Positions 40,114 through 49,635 of a stretch of DNA of 63,828 nt are shown here, one piece after another. Origin of the DNA: an uncultured Senegalimassilia sp. (GTDB taxonomy: Bacteria > Actinomycetota > Coriobacteriia > Coriobacteriales > Eggerthellaceae); assembly GCA_934630815.1 (NCBI GenBank), contig CAKTWI010000012.1, forward strand, positions 1 to 63,828. Reading direction: 5' to 3'. A program made the translations under genes and the position numbers. Under the pieces are notes generated by a model. That model was given only the letters and a program-made list of their open reading frames with translations. It searched no databases and was not told where the DNA came from. Every line of letters starts with the position of its first letter. Position 1 is the first letter of the stretch.

Positions 40114-42069
40114 ATGCGCAAGTTCAAGACAGAGAGCAAGAAGCTGCTCGACCTGATGATCAACTCCATCTACACCAACCGCGAGATCTTCCTGCGCGAG
40201 CTTATCTCCAACGCGTCGGACGCCGTCGACAAGCTGTACTTCAAAAGCCTCACCGACTCCAGCATCCAGTTGACGAAGGATCAGCTCGGCATCGACGTCG
40301 CCTTCGATAAGGACGCACGCACCATCACCGTGTCCGACAACGGCATCGGCATGACGCAGGAGGACCTGGACCGCAACCTGGGCACCATCGCCCATTCCGA
40401 TTCCATGGCCTTCAAGCAGGAGAACGCCGAGCAGCAAGGCGATGACGTCGATATCATCGGCCAGTTCGGCGTGGGCTTCTACAGCGCGTTCATGGTGGCC
40501 AAATCCGTGCGCGTGGTGTCGAAGGCCTACGGCAGCGACCAGGCGTGGGCCTGGGAATCCGATGGCATCGAGGGCTATACCATCGAGGAAGCCCAGCGCG
40601 AGGCCAACGGCACCGACATCATCCTTACGCTCAAGGACAACACCGACGAGGAGAACTTCGACCAGTTCCTCAGCGAGTACGGCCTGAAGGACCTCATCAA
40701 GCGCTACAGCAACTATGTGCGTTACCCCGTGCGCATGGAGGTTTCGAAGTCCCGCCAGAAGCCCAAGCCCGAGGATGCCGGCGACGACTACAAGCCCGAG
40801 TACGAGCAGTACACCGAGGTCGAGACCATCAACTCTATGGTGCCGATCTGGAAGCGCAGCAAGTCCGATGTACAACAGGAAGAGTACAACGAGTTCTACA
40901 AACAGACCTTCCACGACTTCACTGACCCGGCCGCCACGTTCTCCATCCACGCCGAGGGCGCGCTGTCCTACGACGCGTTGCTGTTCATCCCCGGCCGCGC
41001 GCCGTACGACCTGTACAGCAAGGACTACAAGAAGGGCCTGGAGCTGTACAGCTCCAACGTGCTGATCATGGAGAAGTGCGAGGACCTGCTGCCCGACCAC
41101 TACAACTTCGTTCGCGGCGTCGTGGACAGCCAGGACCTCACGCTCAACATCTCGCGTGAGACGCTGCAGCAGAACAACCAGCTGCACGCCATCGCCCGCA
41201 AGGTGGAGAAGAAGGTCACCAGCGAGCTGAAGAAGATGCTGAAGAACGACCGCGCCGCCTACGAGAAGTTCTTCGAGGACTTCGGCCGCGGCCTGGAGTA
41301 CGGCATCTACACCAGCTACGGCATGCTCAAAGACGAGCTGGCCGACCTGTTGCTGTTCTATAGCGCCAAGGAGCAGAAGATGGTCACGCTGGCCGAGTAC
41401 CTGGAAGCCATGCCCGCCGACCAGAAGTCCATCTACTACGCCGCCGGCGATAGCACCGACCGCCTGGCCAAGCTGCCTATCGTGAACACGGTGCTCGGCA
41501 AGGGCTACGACGTGCTGCTGTGCACCAAGGACGTCGACGAGTTCTGCTTCCAGGCCATGATGACCTACGGTCCCGAGGCCGAGAAAGACGCCGAGGGCAA
41601 GGACATCGAGGGAACCGGTCCCAAGGAGCTCAAGAACGTGGCGTCGGGCGACCTGGACTTCGCCTCCGAGGAGGAGAAGAAGGAGGCCGAGGAAGCCGAA
41701 AAGGACAACGAGGCCCTGCTCAGCGCCATGAAGGAGCAGCTCGGCGACGCGGTCACGAAGGTGGCCGTGTCCACGCGCCTGACCGACGCGCCGTCGGCCG
41801 TCACCACCGAGGGCCCCGTGTCGCTTGAGATGGAGCGCCTCATGTCGCAGATGCCCGACGGCATGGGCGAGGTGAAGTCGCAGCGCGTGCTCGAGCTGAA
41901 CGCGAAGCACCCGGTGTTCCAGGTGCTCAAGGACGCCCAGTCCGCCGGCGACGCCGAGAAGGTGAAGCTCTACACCGAGATCCTGTACGACCAGGCGCTC
42001 ATCGTCGAGGGCATGCCCATCGCCGACCCGGTCGCCTACGCGAACGCGGTCACGAAGCTGATGTCCTAA
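40114..42069 (+). CDS. htpG: Molecular chaperone HtpG (Hsp90)
   Basis: This 651-residue bacterial Hsp90, an ATP-dependent homodimeric chaperone, contains the GHKL ATPase motifs ELISNASDAVDKL, TVSDNGIGMTQEDL and IIGQFGVGFYSAFMVA. The middle domain includes YVRYPVRMEV and the catalytic-loop region DSQDLTLNISRETLQQNNQL. The C-terminal dimerisation domain follows an acidic Glu/Lys-rich stretch near residues 520-550. Start ATG 40114 has AAAGGA. A leader of about 200 bases separates it from its promoter and CIRCE element. Confidence 0.97.
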   Translation: MRKFKTESKKLLDLMINSIYTNREIFLRELISNASDAVDKLYFKSLTDSSIQLTKDQLGIDVAFDKDARTITVSDNGIGMTQEDLDRNLGTIAHSDSMAFKQENAEQQGDDVDIIGQFGVGFYSAFMVAKSVRVVSKAYGSDQAWAWESDGIEGYTIEEAQREANGTDIILTLKDNTDEENFDQFLSEYGLKDLIKRYSNYVRYPVRMEVSKSRQKPKPEDAGDDYKPEYEQYTEVETINSMVPIWKRSKSDVQQEEYNEFYKQTFHDFTDPAATFSIHAEGALSYDALLFIPGRAPYDLYSKDYKKGLELYSSNVLIMEKCEDLLPDHYNFVRGVVDSQDLTLNISRETLQQNNQLHAIARKVEKKVTSELKKMLKNDRAAYEKFFEDFGRGLEYGIYTSYGMLKDELADLLLFYSAKEQKMVTLAEYLEAMPADQKSIYYAAGDSTDRLAKLPIVNTVLGKGYDVLLCTKDVDEFCFQAMMTYGPEAEKDAEGKDIEGTGPKELKNVASGDLDFASEEEKKEAEEAEKDNEALLSAMKEQLGDAVTKVAVSTRLTDAPSAVTTEGPVSLEMERLMSQMPDGMGEVKSQRVLELNAKHPVFQVLKDAQSAGDAEKVKLYTEILYDQALIVEGMPIADPVAYANAVTKLMS

Positions 42070-42234
42070 GCGGCAGTTTGCGGCACGCGGACCGGGAGCG
42101 CCCGCGCCGCCCGAAGGCCACGACGCGCCCGCGCCGCCCGGAGGCTCGCAGGCTCGTCGTCCCGAGCGTCGCGCCCGCGCCCTGCTAAGCGCCGGCGTCC
42201 GCCTGCCACCTGCCGAAACCCATTCCGAATGTGA

Positions 42235-42270
42235 AGCCTGCCGGCCCTCAACAGGGCCGGCAGGCTTTTT
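42235..42270 (+). terminator. Strong intrinsic terminator
   Basis: A 14-bp perfect stem (42235-42248 with 42253-42266), a four-base loop and TTTTT lie 165 bases after htpG. They precede the small ORF at 42290, so that ORF must use its own promoter. Confidence 0.92.
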
Positions 42271-42289
42271 GTATTATGATGTTCACGCT

Positions 42290-42427
42290 ATGCAGAAGAG
42301 CATCCACGACATATTGCAGATGATCGAAACGCCGCTTATCAGCTTCACGGTGGTGGTGTTGAGCTGCGTGTGCTTCCTGCTGTCGCTGTGGATCATCATG
42401 ATCTTGGTTAGGCTCGTGGTGGGATGA
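42290..42427 (+). CDS. Small single-span membrane ORF before trkH
   Basis: The 45-residue frame begins MQKSIHDILQMIETPLISF, continues with a hydrophobic segment (TVVVLSCVCFLLSLWIIMIL) and ends VRLVVG. This is one membrane helix with a basic residue on the C-terminal side. It lacks a clear ribosome site; a TATTAT at 42272-42277 just before the ATG could make the messenger nearly leaderless. It lies 49 bases before trkH. By analogy with KdpF or other mini-subunits it could stabilise the K+ channel protein. It may also be spurious. Confidence 0.45.
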   Translation: MQKSIHDILQMIETPLISFTVVVLSCVCFLLSLWIIMILVRLVVG

Positions 42428-42476
42428 GCTCGCAACGGCATATTTCGCGCGCCGGGCGGCGGGGTTAGGCACCGCT

Positions 42477-44012
42477 ATGTGGCAGCGCTTCACATGGTAT
42501 GACGTCAGGGTCATCGGCCATTACCTGGGCATGCTGGTGCTTTTCTCGTCCGTGGCTCTTATCGTGCCGCTGGTCACCGCCATCGTGTTCCGCGAATGGA
42601 TCCCTGCAAGCCATTACCTTCTTTCCATAGGGTTATCGCTCATCGTCGGGTCGGCGTTGCGCTTCTTGCGCATCGAGCCCGGGCGGCTGAACCGCCAGCA
42701 GGCGCTGGTGGTTACGGGCCTGGCGTGGGTGGTCCTGGCGTTCATGGCCACCATCCCGCTGTATCTTTCGGGCCACTACAACACGTTTCTGGATGCCATG
42801 TTCGACGGCGTTTCGGGCATCACCACCACGGGAGCCAGCATCATCTCCGACCTCGACCACCTGTCCTACGCCGACAGCATGTGGCGTTTCGTCATGATCT
42901 TGCTGGGCGGCTTGGGCCTGGTAGTGGTGGCGCTGTCGTTCGGCCTGTTCGGCAAACGTTCGGGCGCCAGCCTGTACATGTCCGAGGGCCGCAGCGAGCA
43001 CGTGGTCCCCAACATCGTGCAAACCGCTCAGTTCATCGCAAAGCTGTCGCTGGGCTTCATCTGCGTGGCCACCGCCGTGCTGGCCGTCATGTGCGCATTC
43101 GCCGGCATGGAGGCGCCGCGCGCGTTCCTCAACGGCCTGTGGCTGGCCATCTCCAGCTTCTGCACCGGCGGCTTCACGCCCATGAGCACGTCCATCCTGT
43201 ACTACCATTCGTTCCCTATCGAAGTGGTGCTCATGCTCCTCATGATCATCGGCTCCGTGAACTTCGTGCTGCATTCCGAGCTGTGGAAAGGGCACCTGAA
43301 CGTGTACTTCCGCGACATGGAGATCCGCACCATGTTCATCTGGATCGCCGTGATGACCCTGGTGTTCGCCGCATCGGTGTCGGCAAGTTCGGACTTCTCG
43401 AACCTGGCAACCATGATGCGCCGCGGCGTGTTCCTGATCGTGTCGGCGTTCTCCACCACGGGCTTCCAGAACGTCACCACCAACCAGCTGACCACGTCGC
43501 TGACATCTGGCGCGTTCCTGGTCATCGCCGCGCTCATGTGCGTGGGCGGCGGCGCCGGCTCCACGTCGGGCGGCATCAAGTTCAGCCGTATGGGCCTGAT
43601 CATCAAGTCGCTCGTGGCAACGGTGAAGGAGACGCTGGCGCCCGACTCGGCGCGCGTGGTGGTCTCGTACTACCACTTGGGACGGCGCATCTTGTCGCCT
43701 GAGGTGGTCAAGCAGGCCATGACCGTGTTCGTGCTGTACGTGGTCACCTACGCCGTGGGCGCGCTCGTGGGCATCGCGCACGGCTACGACGCCACGCAAT
43801 CCATCTTCGAATCGGTTGCCATGGCCTCCAACGGCGGCATCTCGTCGGGCGTGTGCTCCCAGGGCATGCCCGCGTCGCTCGAGCTGTTCTACATGCTGGA
43901 GATGTGGGCCGGCCGTCTTGAGTTCCTTACGTTGATCGCGCTCATCGTCGAGGTCGTGGTGACGCTCGATCCGCGCAGGGTGGTAAGGAGCAGGCTGGTG
44001 AGGCGCTCATGA
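42477..44012 (+). CDS. trkH: TrkH-family potassium uptake protein
   Basis: This 511-residue ion-conducting subunit is built of four M1-P-M2 repeats. The four selectivity-filter loops are visible in order: ITTTGASI, FCTGGFTP, FSTTGFQN and ASNGGISS. A gating loop rich in Gly/Ser (GGGAGSTSGGIK) lies after the third. The C-terminus ends in a basic tail. No TrkA/KtrA regulatory gene adjoins. The neighbours are a small ORF and an exported protein that overlaps its last codons (44009-44012). Confidence 0.93.
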   Translation: MWQRFTWYDVRVIGHYLGMLVLFSSVALIVPLVTAIVFREWIPASHYLLSIGLSLIVGSALRFLRIEPGRLNRQQALVVTGLAWVVLAFMATIPLYLSGHYNTFLDAMFDGVSGITTTGASIISDLDHLSYADSMWRFVMILLGGLGLVVVALSFGLFGKRSGASLYMSEGRSEHVVPNIVQTAQFIAKLSLGFICVATAVLAVMCAFAGMEAPRAFLNGLWLAISSFCTGGFTPMSTSILYYHSFPIEVVLMLLMIIGSVNFVLHSELWKGHLNVYFRDMEIRTMFIWIAVMTLVFAASVSASSDFSNLATMMRRGVFLIVSAFSTTGFQNVTTNQLTTSLTSGAFLVIAALMCVGGGAGSTSGGIKFSRMGLIIKSLVATVKETLAPDSARVVVSYYHLGRRILSPEVVKQAMTVFVLYVVTYAVGALVGIAHGYDATQSIFESVAMASNGGISSGVCSQGMPASLELFYMLEMWAGRLEFLTLIALIVEVVVTLDPRRVVRSRLVRRS

Positions 44013-44590
44013 TGAGGAAGGGAATGGCTGCCGCGGCGTTGGCCCTTGCGCTGGCGCTCCCCGCGTTCGCGTGCCCGCAGGCCGCGTTCGCCGACGAGCC
44101 CGCCGAAGGCGACAACGCCGTCAACGTCACGCAGCTGCCCGACAGCTCGTTCATCTACGACACATCCATCACGGACCTGAGCACGGCCGATACCTATTAC
44201 GATAAGCAGACGGTGCAGGTCACCGGCGAGGTGGTGGGCGACCGCATCACCGCCGGCGACGGCCGCCACTGCTGGCTGCAGTTGGCGTCGCCCTCCGATT
44301 CGTCCACGGTGTCGGTCTACCTCACCAACGAATCCGCCGACAAGGTGGACACGTACGGCGCCTACGACCGCAAGGGCACCATGCTGCAGGTGCGCGGCAC
44401 GTTCAACCTGGCGTGCCCCGACCACGACGGCGCATCCGATCTGCATGCGCAGGTGGTGACGGTCACGGAGAAGGGCAAGGCCACTCCCGACGAGTTCGAC
44501 ATCAACGCGTTCATCCCGGGTATGGTGACCGTCATGATCGGCCTGGCCATGATGGTGGTGTTCTATCTGCTGCGCGAACGCCAGCGATAA
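44009..44590 (+). CDS. Exported OB-fold-like protein with C-terminal membrane anchor
   Basis: This 193-residue protein has an N-terminal signal peptide (AAAALALALALPAFACPQAAFA), then a beta-rich domain (VQVTGEVVGDRI, CWLQLAS, GTMLQVRGTF, LHAQVVTVTEKG) with the strand order of an OB fold. A C-terminal transmembrane helix (MVTVMIGLAMMVVFYLL) is followed by the basic RERQR. It is therefore probably anchored at the membrane with the OB domain outside. Its start overlaps the trkH stop (ATGATGA), indicating coupling. Function is unknown; an accessory role for TrkH is inference from position. Confidence 0.75.
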   Translation: MMRKGMAAAALALALALPAFACPQAAFADEPAEGDNAVNVTQLPDSSFIYDTSITDLSTADTYYDKQTVQVTGEVVGDRITAGDGRHCWLQLASPSDSSTVSVYLTNESADKVDTYGAYDRKGTMLQVRGTFNLACPDHDGASDLHAQVVTVTEKGKATPDEFDINAFIPGMVTVMIGLAMMVVFYLLRERQR

Positions 44591-44608
44591 GGCTACAAGG
44601 AGGAGAGC

Positions 44609-45619
44609 TTGCAGAAAGCGCAGGTTGTGAAACTTGACCGCGGGTATCCGCTCGTGCGATGCGAGGACGGGCGCCTTGTGCGCTGCGAACACGCAACGGC
44701 CCTGGTCAAAGGGGAGAAGGTGCGCGCCGTCATCGGTGATTTCGTCGAGGTGAACGCGCCCGAGGGCCACGACAAGGGCATCATCGAGTCCATCTGCCCG
44801 CGCGAGCGCGCGTTCGTGCGCAAGGACCCCACCGAGCGCGCCGTCCCCCAGGTGCTGGCGGCGAACTTCGATCGCGTCATCTTGGCCCAGCCGCTGGCCG
44901 AGGTGAACCTGCGCCGCCTGGAGCGCGAGCTGGTGCTGGCCTACGAGACCGGCGCCGCCGTCACGGTGGTGCTCACGAAGGCCGACCTGGCCGAGAGCGA
45001 GGAGCAGGTGGAGCAGGTGGCCGACCGCGTCCGCGCGCTGGCGGGCCCGGACGTGCGCACGCTGGTGGTGTCGGACGGCAACGCCGAAAGCGTGGAGGCC
45101 GTGCGCGCCCTCATGGCTCCCGGCACCACCACGGTGTTGGTGGGGAAGTCTGGCGTGGGGAAGTCCAGTCTGGTCAACATGCTTGTCGGCGAAGAGGTGC
45201 AGGAAACGGGCACGGTGCGTGAGGGCGACGGCAAGGGCCGCCACACCACGGTCAGCCGCGAGATGGTGGCCATCCCCGGCGGCGGGTACGTGGTGGACAT
45301 GCCCGGCGTGCGCGGCCTAGGGCTGTGGGACGCCGATGCGGGCATCGGCGCGGCGTTCGCCGACATCGAGCAGGCGGCGCAGCAGTGCCGCTTCCGCGAC
45401 TGCAAGCATGAGAACGAACCGGGCTGCGCCGTGCGCGCCGCCGTCGAGTCCGGCGAGATAGCACCCGAGCGTTTCGCCAGCTACCAGGCGCTCAAGCAGG
45501 AGACGGCTACGTTGCGCGACCGTCGCGAGGAAGCCCGCCGCATGCGCGGCGAGAAGGCCAGCGACAAGAAGCGCGGCGGCCAGGGAGGCCGCGCGGGCCG
45601 CGGCAAGCGCCGCCGCTAG
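44609..45619 (+). CDS. rsgA: Ribosome small-subunit-dependent GTPase RsgA
   Basis: This 336-residue circularly permuted GTPase helps 30S maturation by releasing assembly factors. Motif order is G4 (VVLTKADLAES) before G1 (LVGKSGVGKSSLVN) and G3 (VVDMPGVRGLGLWD), as required for the permutation. An N-terminal OB domain (VRAVIGDFVEVN) and a C-terminal zinc site (CRFRDCKHENEPGC) flank it. The C-terminus is a very basic tail (RGGQGGRAGRGKRRR). The start is a TTG at 44609, chosen because AAGGAGG precedes it and no ATG fits. Confidence 0.95.
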   Translation: MQKAQVVKLDRGYPLVRCEDGRLVRCEHATALVKGEKVRAVIGDFVEVNAPEGHDKGIIESICPRERAFVRKDPTERAVPQVLAANFDRVILAQPLAEVNLRRLERELVLAYETGAAVTVVLTKADLAESEEQVEQVADRVRALAGPDVRTLVVSDGNAESVEAVRALMAPGTTTVLVGKSGVGKSSLVNMLVGEEVQETGTVREGDGKGRHTTVSREMVAIPGGGYVVDMPGVRGLGLWDADAGIGAAFADIEQAAQQCRFRDCKHENEPGCAVRAAVESGEIAPERFASYQALKQETATLRDRREEARRMRGEKASDKKRGGQGGRAGRGKRRR

Positions 45620-45806
45620 CGCCTGCGACGTCCATGGCGTCTCCATCCGGTTGCCGGCCCGTTTCGCGCTCGCTTGCCAAACACGCTACAATATAAGGGT
45701 TAACCGAAAGCAACGCGCACGTCGGCGTGCGGGTTTCGCGCCCGGTCCATGGCCGCGGCCCGGCAACCCGCATTCGGCGTAAACGGACCCGAAACAAAGG
45801 ACGTGC

Positions 45807-47102
45807 ATGAATCCGGTCATCGTAATCCCGACGTTCGTGTCGCCGCGCCGCCGAAAGGATTCCGGCAGCGTGATCGCCACGTACGACCACACCACCCCGC
45901 TGAGCAATCCCGGCGAGCTGCCGCGTCTGCTCACGTCTTTGCAGAAGGTTCGCGGCATCGGGCAGATCATCGTGCTGGTCGCCGCCGAGCCCGCCATCTC
46001 CGACCAAGCCGCCGAGAAGGTGCAGGACATCGTCTCGCGCTTCCCCAGCCTCAACATCGCCATCATCGGCGCCGACGAGTGCAGCCTGGTGCAGCAGCGC
46101 ATGGAGCAGCTGGGCTTGGGCAAGCTGTCGAAGGAGATCGGCCTTGTCGGCTACGGCGCCATCCGCAACCTGGGCCTGGTGCTCGCCAACGTCATGGGCT
46201 TCGACTCCATCGTGTTCCTTGACGACGACGAGGTCATCGACGACGCCGACTTCCTGCAGAAGGGCGTCTACGGCCTGGGCAAGCTCACGCGCAAGGGCGT
46301 GCCCATTCTGGCCAAGACCGGCTTCTACCTGAACTCCGAGGGCTCGTATCTGTCGAAAAGCCAGGACAAGTGGTACAACCGCTTCTGGCAGCAGGGCAAA
46401 GCCTTCAACAAGTGGATCACGAAGGCTATGCGCGGCCCGCGCCTGTCGCGCAGCAACCATGTGTGCGGCGGCTGCCTGGCCATTCATAAAGAGGCGTTCA
46501 AGCGCCTGTCGTTCGACCCGTGGGTCGCTCGCGGCGAGGACCTGGACTACATGCTGAACCTGCGCATGTACGGCAGCGACATCTGGTTCGACAACCAGTG
46601 GAGCCTGCGCCACCTGCCGCCGGCGTCCACCAGCGAGGGCACGCGCTTCCGCCAGGATATCTACCGCTGGCTCTACGAGTACCGCAAGATGGAGTACAGC
46701 CGCACGCAGATCGACTTGATGCAGGTCAAGCCGCAGTCCCTCGAGCCCTACCCGGGCCCGTTCCTGGAGCCGGGCATCACGAAGCGCATCCGCATCACGG
46801 CTATCCTGCGCAGCCTTGCCCGCAAGGACAAGAAGGCGTATCGCCAGGCCGCCAAGGCGGCGCGCACCGAGGCGGTCATGTACGCGCAGCGCAACTGCTC
46901 GAAGTACTTCGAGTTCCAGTTCGTATGGCCCGAGCTTATGGCCCGCATGGACAGCGACCAGATCCTGCACACGGCCATTGTGCAGTCCGTGGCGCGTCGT
47001 CAAGCGGCGGCGAACATGGCGGCGGCGTTCCCCGTGGCGGGAGCCGGTGCGGGCGTTGATCCGGGCGTGACCAGCGAGATCCGCCTGAACATAGCCGAAT
47101 AG
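45807..47102 (+). CDS. Glycosyltransferase family 2-like protein
   Basis: This 431-residue soluble protein has a GT-A-fold pattern. PVIVIPTFVSPRRR opens the fold, VFLDDDEVIDDADF supplies the DxD metal/nucleotide-sugar motif, and VARGEDLDYMLNLRMYG resembles the ED acceptor motif. NHVCGGCLAIHKEAF is a further typical block. The C-terminal 120 residues are helical and basic and end in an Ala/Gly-rich stretch. No sugar-nucleotide genes adjoin, so donor and acceptor are unknown. ATG 45807 follows AAAGGA. Confidence 0.82.
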   Translation: MNPVIVIPTFVSPRRRKDSGSVIATYDHTTPLSNPGELPRLLTSLQKVRGIGQIIVLVAAEPAISDQAAEKVQDIVSRFPSLNIAIIGADECSLVQQRMEQLGLGKLSKEIGLVGYGAIRNLGLVLANVMGFDSIVFLDDDEVIDDADFLQKGVYGLGKLTRKGVPILAKTGFYLNSEGSYLSKSQDKWYNRFWQQGKAFNKWITKAMRGPRLSRSNHVCGGCLAIHKEAFKRLSFDPWVARGEDLDYMLNLRMYGSDIWFDNQWSLRHLPPASTSEGTRFRQDIYRWLYEYRKMEYSRTQIDLMQVKPQSLEPYPGPFLEPGITKRIRITAILRSLARKDKKAYRQAAKAARTEAVMYAQRNCSKYFEFQFVWPELMARMDSDQILHTAIVQSVARRQAAANMAAAFPVAGAGAGVDPGVTSEIRLNIAE

Positions 47103-47120
47103 GGAAGGCGGCGCGGCTCA

Positions 47121-48071
47121 ATGGACGTGTTCGCTGCCTTCATCGCGCCCGCTTTGGCGGGCGTGTTCGTCGGCGTGATGTCGGGGCTTCTCGGCGTGGG
47201 CGGCGGCACCATCATGGTGCCCATCTTCCGCCTGGCGTTCGGCATGAGCCCGCTCGCCAGCACAGCGACCAGCCTGTTCGCCATCATCCCCACGTCCATC
47301 TCGGGCGTGGTCGCGCATACCCGTGCGAAAACCTGCGTGTCCAAGCTCGGCCTGGCGCTCGGCGTGGGCGGCGCGGTCATGTCGCCGCTCGGCGTGTGGC
47401 TGGCAAGCGTTTCGCCCGGCTGGCTGGTCATCTGCGTGGCAGCGGTGGTCATCGGGTTCAGCGCGTTCAAGATGTTCAAGAAAGCCGTGAAGTGCGCGCC
47501 CGCGCCCCGCGCGGGGCAGGCGGGCGGCAACACGCAGGCGGCGGCAGGTGCGAGCAACGTCGCATCCGCAAGTTCGAGCGCCGAATCCGCTCAACCTGCA
47601 AGCTCGAGCGCCGCAGCATCGCAGACAGCATGCGCGGGTGCCGCTTCCTCCCGTTCCATAACCCCCAAACCCGTTCCCGACCAGCCCGTTCTCTCTCGCA
47701 AGCAGTACCTGCAGGGCGCATGCATCGGCCTGATCGCCGGCTTGGCCTCCGGTTACGTGGGCGTGGGCGGCGGCTTCATCATGGTGCCGCTTATGCTGGC
47801 CATCCTGGATATCCCCATGAGCCTGGCCTCGGGAACGTCGCTTATCGCCATCATGATATTGGCCATCCCCGGCGTCATCGAGCAGGGCCTGCTCGGCAAC
47901 ATCGATTACCTGGCGGGCATCGCCATCGTGGTGGGAAGCATCCCCGGCGCCCTGGTGGGCGCGCGGCTGGTGCGCGTGGTGCCCGAGCGGCAGCTGCGGT
48001 TCATCTTCGGCGGCTTTTTGCTGGTGGCGGCCGTTATGCTCATGCTCAACGAATTCGGTATACTGGGCTGA
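47121..48071 (+). CDS. TSUP-family permease with central low-complexity loop
   Basis: This 316-residue polytopic protein has the TSUP glycine motif in both halves: GVMSGLLGVGGGTIMVPIF and GLASGYVGVGGGFIMVPLM. Between the halves is an Ala/Ser/Gln-rich loop of about 60 residues (roughly 130-190), far longer than the usual linker and probably cytoplasmic. The substrate is unknown; family members move sulfite or organosulfonates. It follows the glycosyltransferase by 18 bases and precedes the lytS-like gene by 58 bases. Confidence 0.86.
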   Translation: MDVFAAFIAPALAGVFVGVMSGLLGVGGGTIMVPIFRLAFGMSPLASTATSLFAIIPTSISGVVAHTRAKTCVSKLGLALGVGGAVMSPLGVWLASVSPGWLVICVAAVVIGFSAFKMFKKAVKCAPAPRAGQAGGNTQAAAGASNVASASSSAESAQPASSSAAASQTACAGAASSRSITPKPVPDQPVLSRKQYLQGACIGLIAGLASGYVGVGGGFIMVPLMLAILDIPMSLASGTSLIAIMILAIPGVIEQGLLGNIDYLAGIAIVVGSIPGALVGARLVRVVPERQLRFIFGGFLLVAAVMLMLNEFGILG

Positions 48072-48129
48072 CGCCGCACGCGGGCCTTTTCGGCTTGCCC
48101 GTCGTGCCCGATAAGGAAGGAGTCGGCGC

Positions 48130-49446
48130 ATGAACGTCGATATGGAGGATAACCGCGCAAGGCTTCCGCGTTATTTCACGCTGGAGATGCTCATGTCGGT
48201 GATGGTGGCGCTGTCGGGTCTGGTGCTCATCTGGAACCTGGTATCGCCCGTCGTCAGCGTGTTGGCGCTGTTCATCGCGGGTATGGTGTTCACTCTGTCC
48301 ATCACCGTGCTCATCCGCCTGCTCATGGACCCAGACTCCGTGCGCGCGCGTCAATCCAGCAACGTGCTGCAGCTGGCAAGCCAAACCCTTGAGGCCATGG
48401 GCGAGGAAGGCCTGGACAGCAAATCCGCCCAGCGCATCTGCAGCCTGCTTCTGCCCTCCACCGCGGCAATCGCCGTGGCCATCACCGATGACCGTTTCAT
48501 CCTGGGTTACGCCGGCTACGAGGAATCGCACAACCTTTCGGGCAGCGTTATCCGCACGCACGCCACGTACTCCACGCTGGCGGACGGCAAGACGCGCGTG
48601 CTGTTCACCCCCGAGGAGATCGGCTTCCCCAAGGGCACCCATGGCATCAACGCCGCCATCATCGTGCCGCTGACCGTGGGCAAGGATGTGAAGGGCACGC
48701 TGAAGTTCTATTACCGCCGTGCCAACCACATCAGCGAAACCCAGAAATCGATCGCCACCGGCTTCGGCCAGCTGCTGTCCACGCAGATGGCGGCATCGGC
48801 GCTCGAGGAGCAGACGGCCTTGGCCACCAAGATGGAGCTCAAGATGCTCCAAAGCCAGATCAACCCGCACTTCCTGTTCAACACCATCAACACCATCGCG
48901 TCGTTCACGCGCACCGACCCGGCGCGCGCCCGCACGCTGCTGCGCGAGTTCGCGAAGTTCTACCGCAGCACGCTTGAGGATTCCGGCGACCTGATCGAGT
49001 TCCGCCGCGAGCTCGAGCAGACGCAGCGCTACTTCATGTTCGAGCTGGCGCGTTTCGGCGAGGACCGTTTGGAGCTGATCTGCAACGTGGAGCCCGAGGT
49101 CGAGGACATGATGGTGCCGCCGTTCCTAATCCAGCCCCTGGTGGAGAACGCGGTGCGCCACGCCATGCCCTCCGAGGGCAAGCTGACCATCCGCGTGGAG
49201 GGTGTGCGACAAGGCGACGACGTCATCGTCTCCGTCATCGACGACGGTAACGGCATGACGCAGGAGGCTTGCAACAACATCCTCCATCCCGGTTCCACCA
49301 CGGGTTGCGGCATAGCCGTGGGCAACGTGCACGACCGCATCTGCGGGTATTTCGGCGCGGGCACGCACTTGGAAGTGGAAAGCGAGCTGGGTCAGGGCAC
49401 CACGGTGCGTCTGGTTCTGATCGAAGGCGCTTTGAGACAATATTAG
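48130..49446 (+). CDS. LytS-type sensor histidine kinase
   Basis: This 438-residue kinase has two N-terminal membrane spans (about 16-66), a GAF-like sensory segment (about 80-210) and a His_kinase/HATPase pair. The phospho-acceptor block LQSQINPHFLFNTINTIASF gives His247, the LytS/YehU signature. The N box is LVENAVRHAMP, and SVIDDGNGMTQEA is the G1 box. ATG 48130 follows AAGGAG. Its likely partner, a LytTR response regulator, is at 51368-52081, separated by a tRNA on the other strand and a dipeptidase gene. Confidence 0.92.
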   Translation: MNVDMEDNRARLPRYFTLEMLMSVMVALSGLVLIWNLVSPVVSVLALFIAGMVFTLSITVLIRLLMDPDSVRARQSSNVLQLASQTLEAMGEEGLDSKSAQRICSLLLPSTAAIAVAITDDRFILGYAGYEESHNLSGSVIRTHATYSTLADGKTRVLFTPEEIGFPKGTHGINAAIIVPLTVGKDVKGTLKFYYRRANHISETQKSIATGFGQLLSTQMAASALEEQTALATKMELKMLQSQINPHFLFNTINTIASFTRTDPARARTLLREFAKFYRSTLEDSGDLIEFRRELEQTQRYFMFELARFGEDRLELICNVEPEVEDMMVPPFLIQPLVENAVRHAMPSEGKLTIRVEGVRQGDDVIVSVIDDGNGMTQEACNNILHPGSTTGCGIAVGNVHDRICGYFGAGTHLEVESELGQGTTVRLVLIEGALRQY

Positions 49447-49454
49447 AAAAGAAA

Positions 49455-49480
49455 AACGGCCCCGCGGATGCGGGGCCGTT
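49455..49480. terminator. Bidirectional intrinsic terminator
   Basis: An 11-bp perfect stem (49455-49465 with 49470-49480) has a four-base loop. On the minus strand it is followed by TTTTTCTTTTC, ending the tRNA-Leu transcript. On the plus strand it follows the kinase gene. Confidence 0.85.
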
Positions 49481-49489
49481 GATTACGAA

Positions 49490-49573
49490 TGGTGCCCGAG
49501 GCGAGAGTCGAACTCGCACGTCTTTCGACAACGGTTTTTGAGACCGCCGCGTCTGCCATTCCGCCACTCGGGC
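49490..49573 (-). tRNA. tRNA-Leu (CAA)
   Basis: The minus strand folds as a class II tRNA with acceptor stem GCCCGAG/CTCGGGC, encoded CCA, a long variable arm (TTGTCGAAAGACGT) and the T-loop GTTCGACTC. The anticodon loop CTCAAAA gives CAA, reading UUG leucine codons. It lies between lytS and the dipeptidase gene, opposite in orientation. Confidence 0.95.
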
Positions 49574-49635
49574 ATTGAGCTTTACCATTGTACCGGATGA
49601 TTCTGGTCCGCACAACAGGAAATGGAGATGACTTC

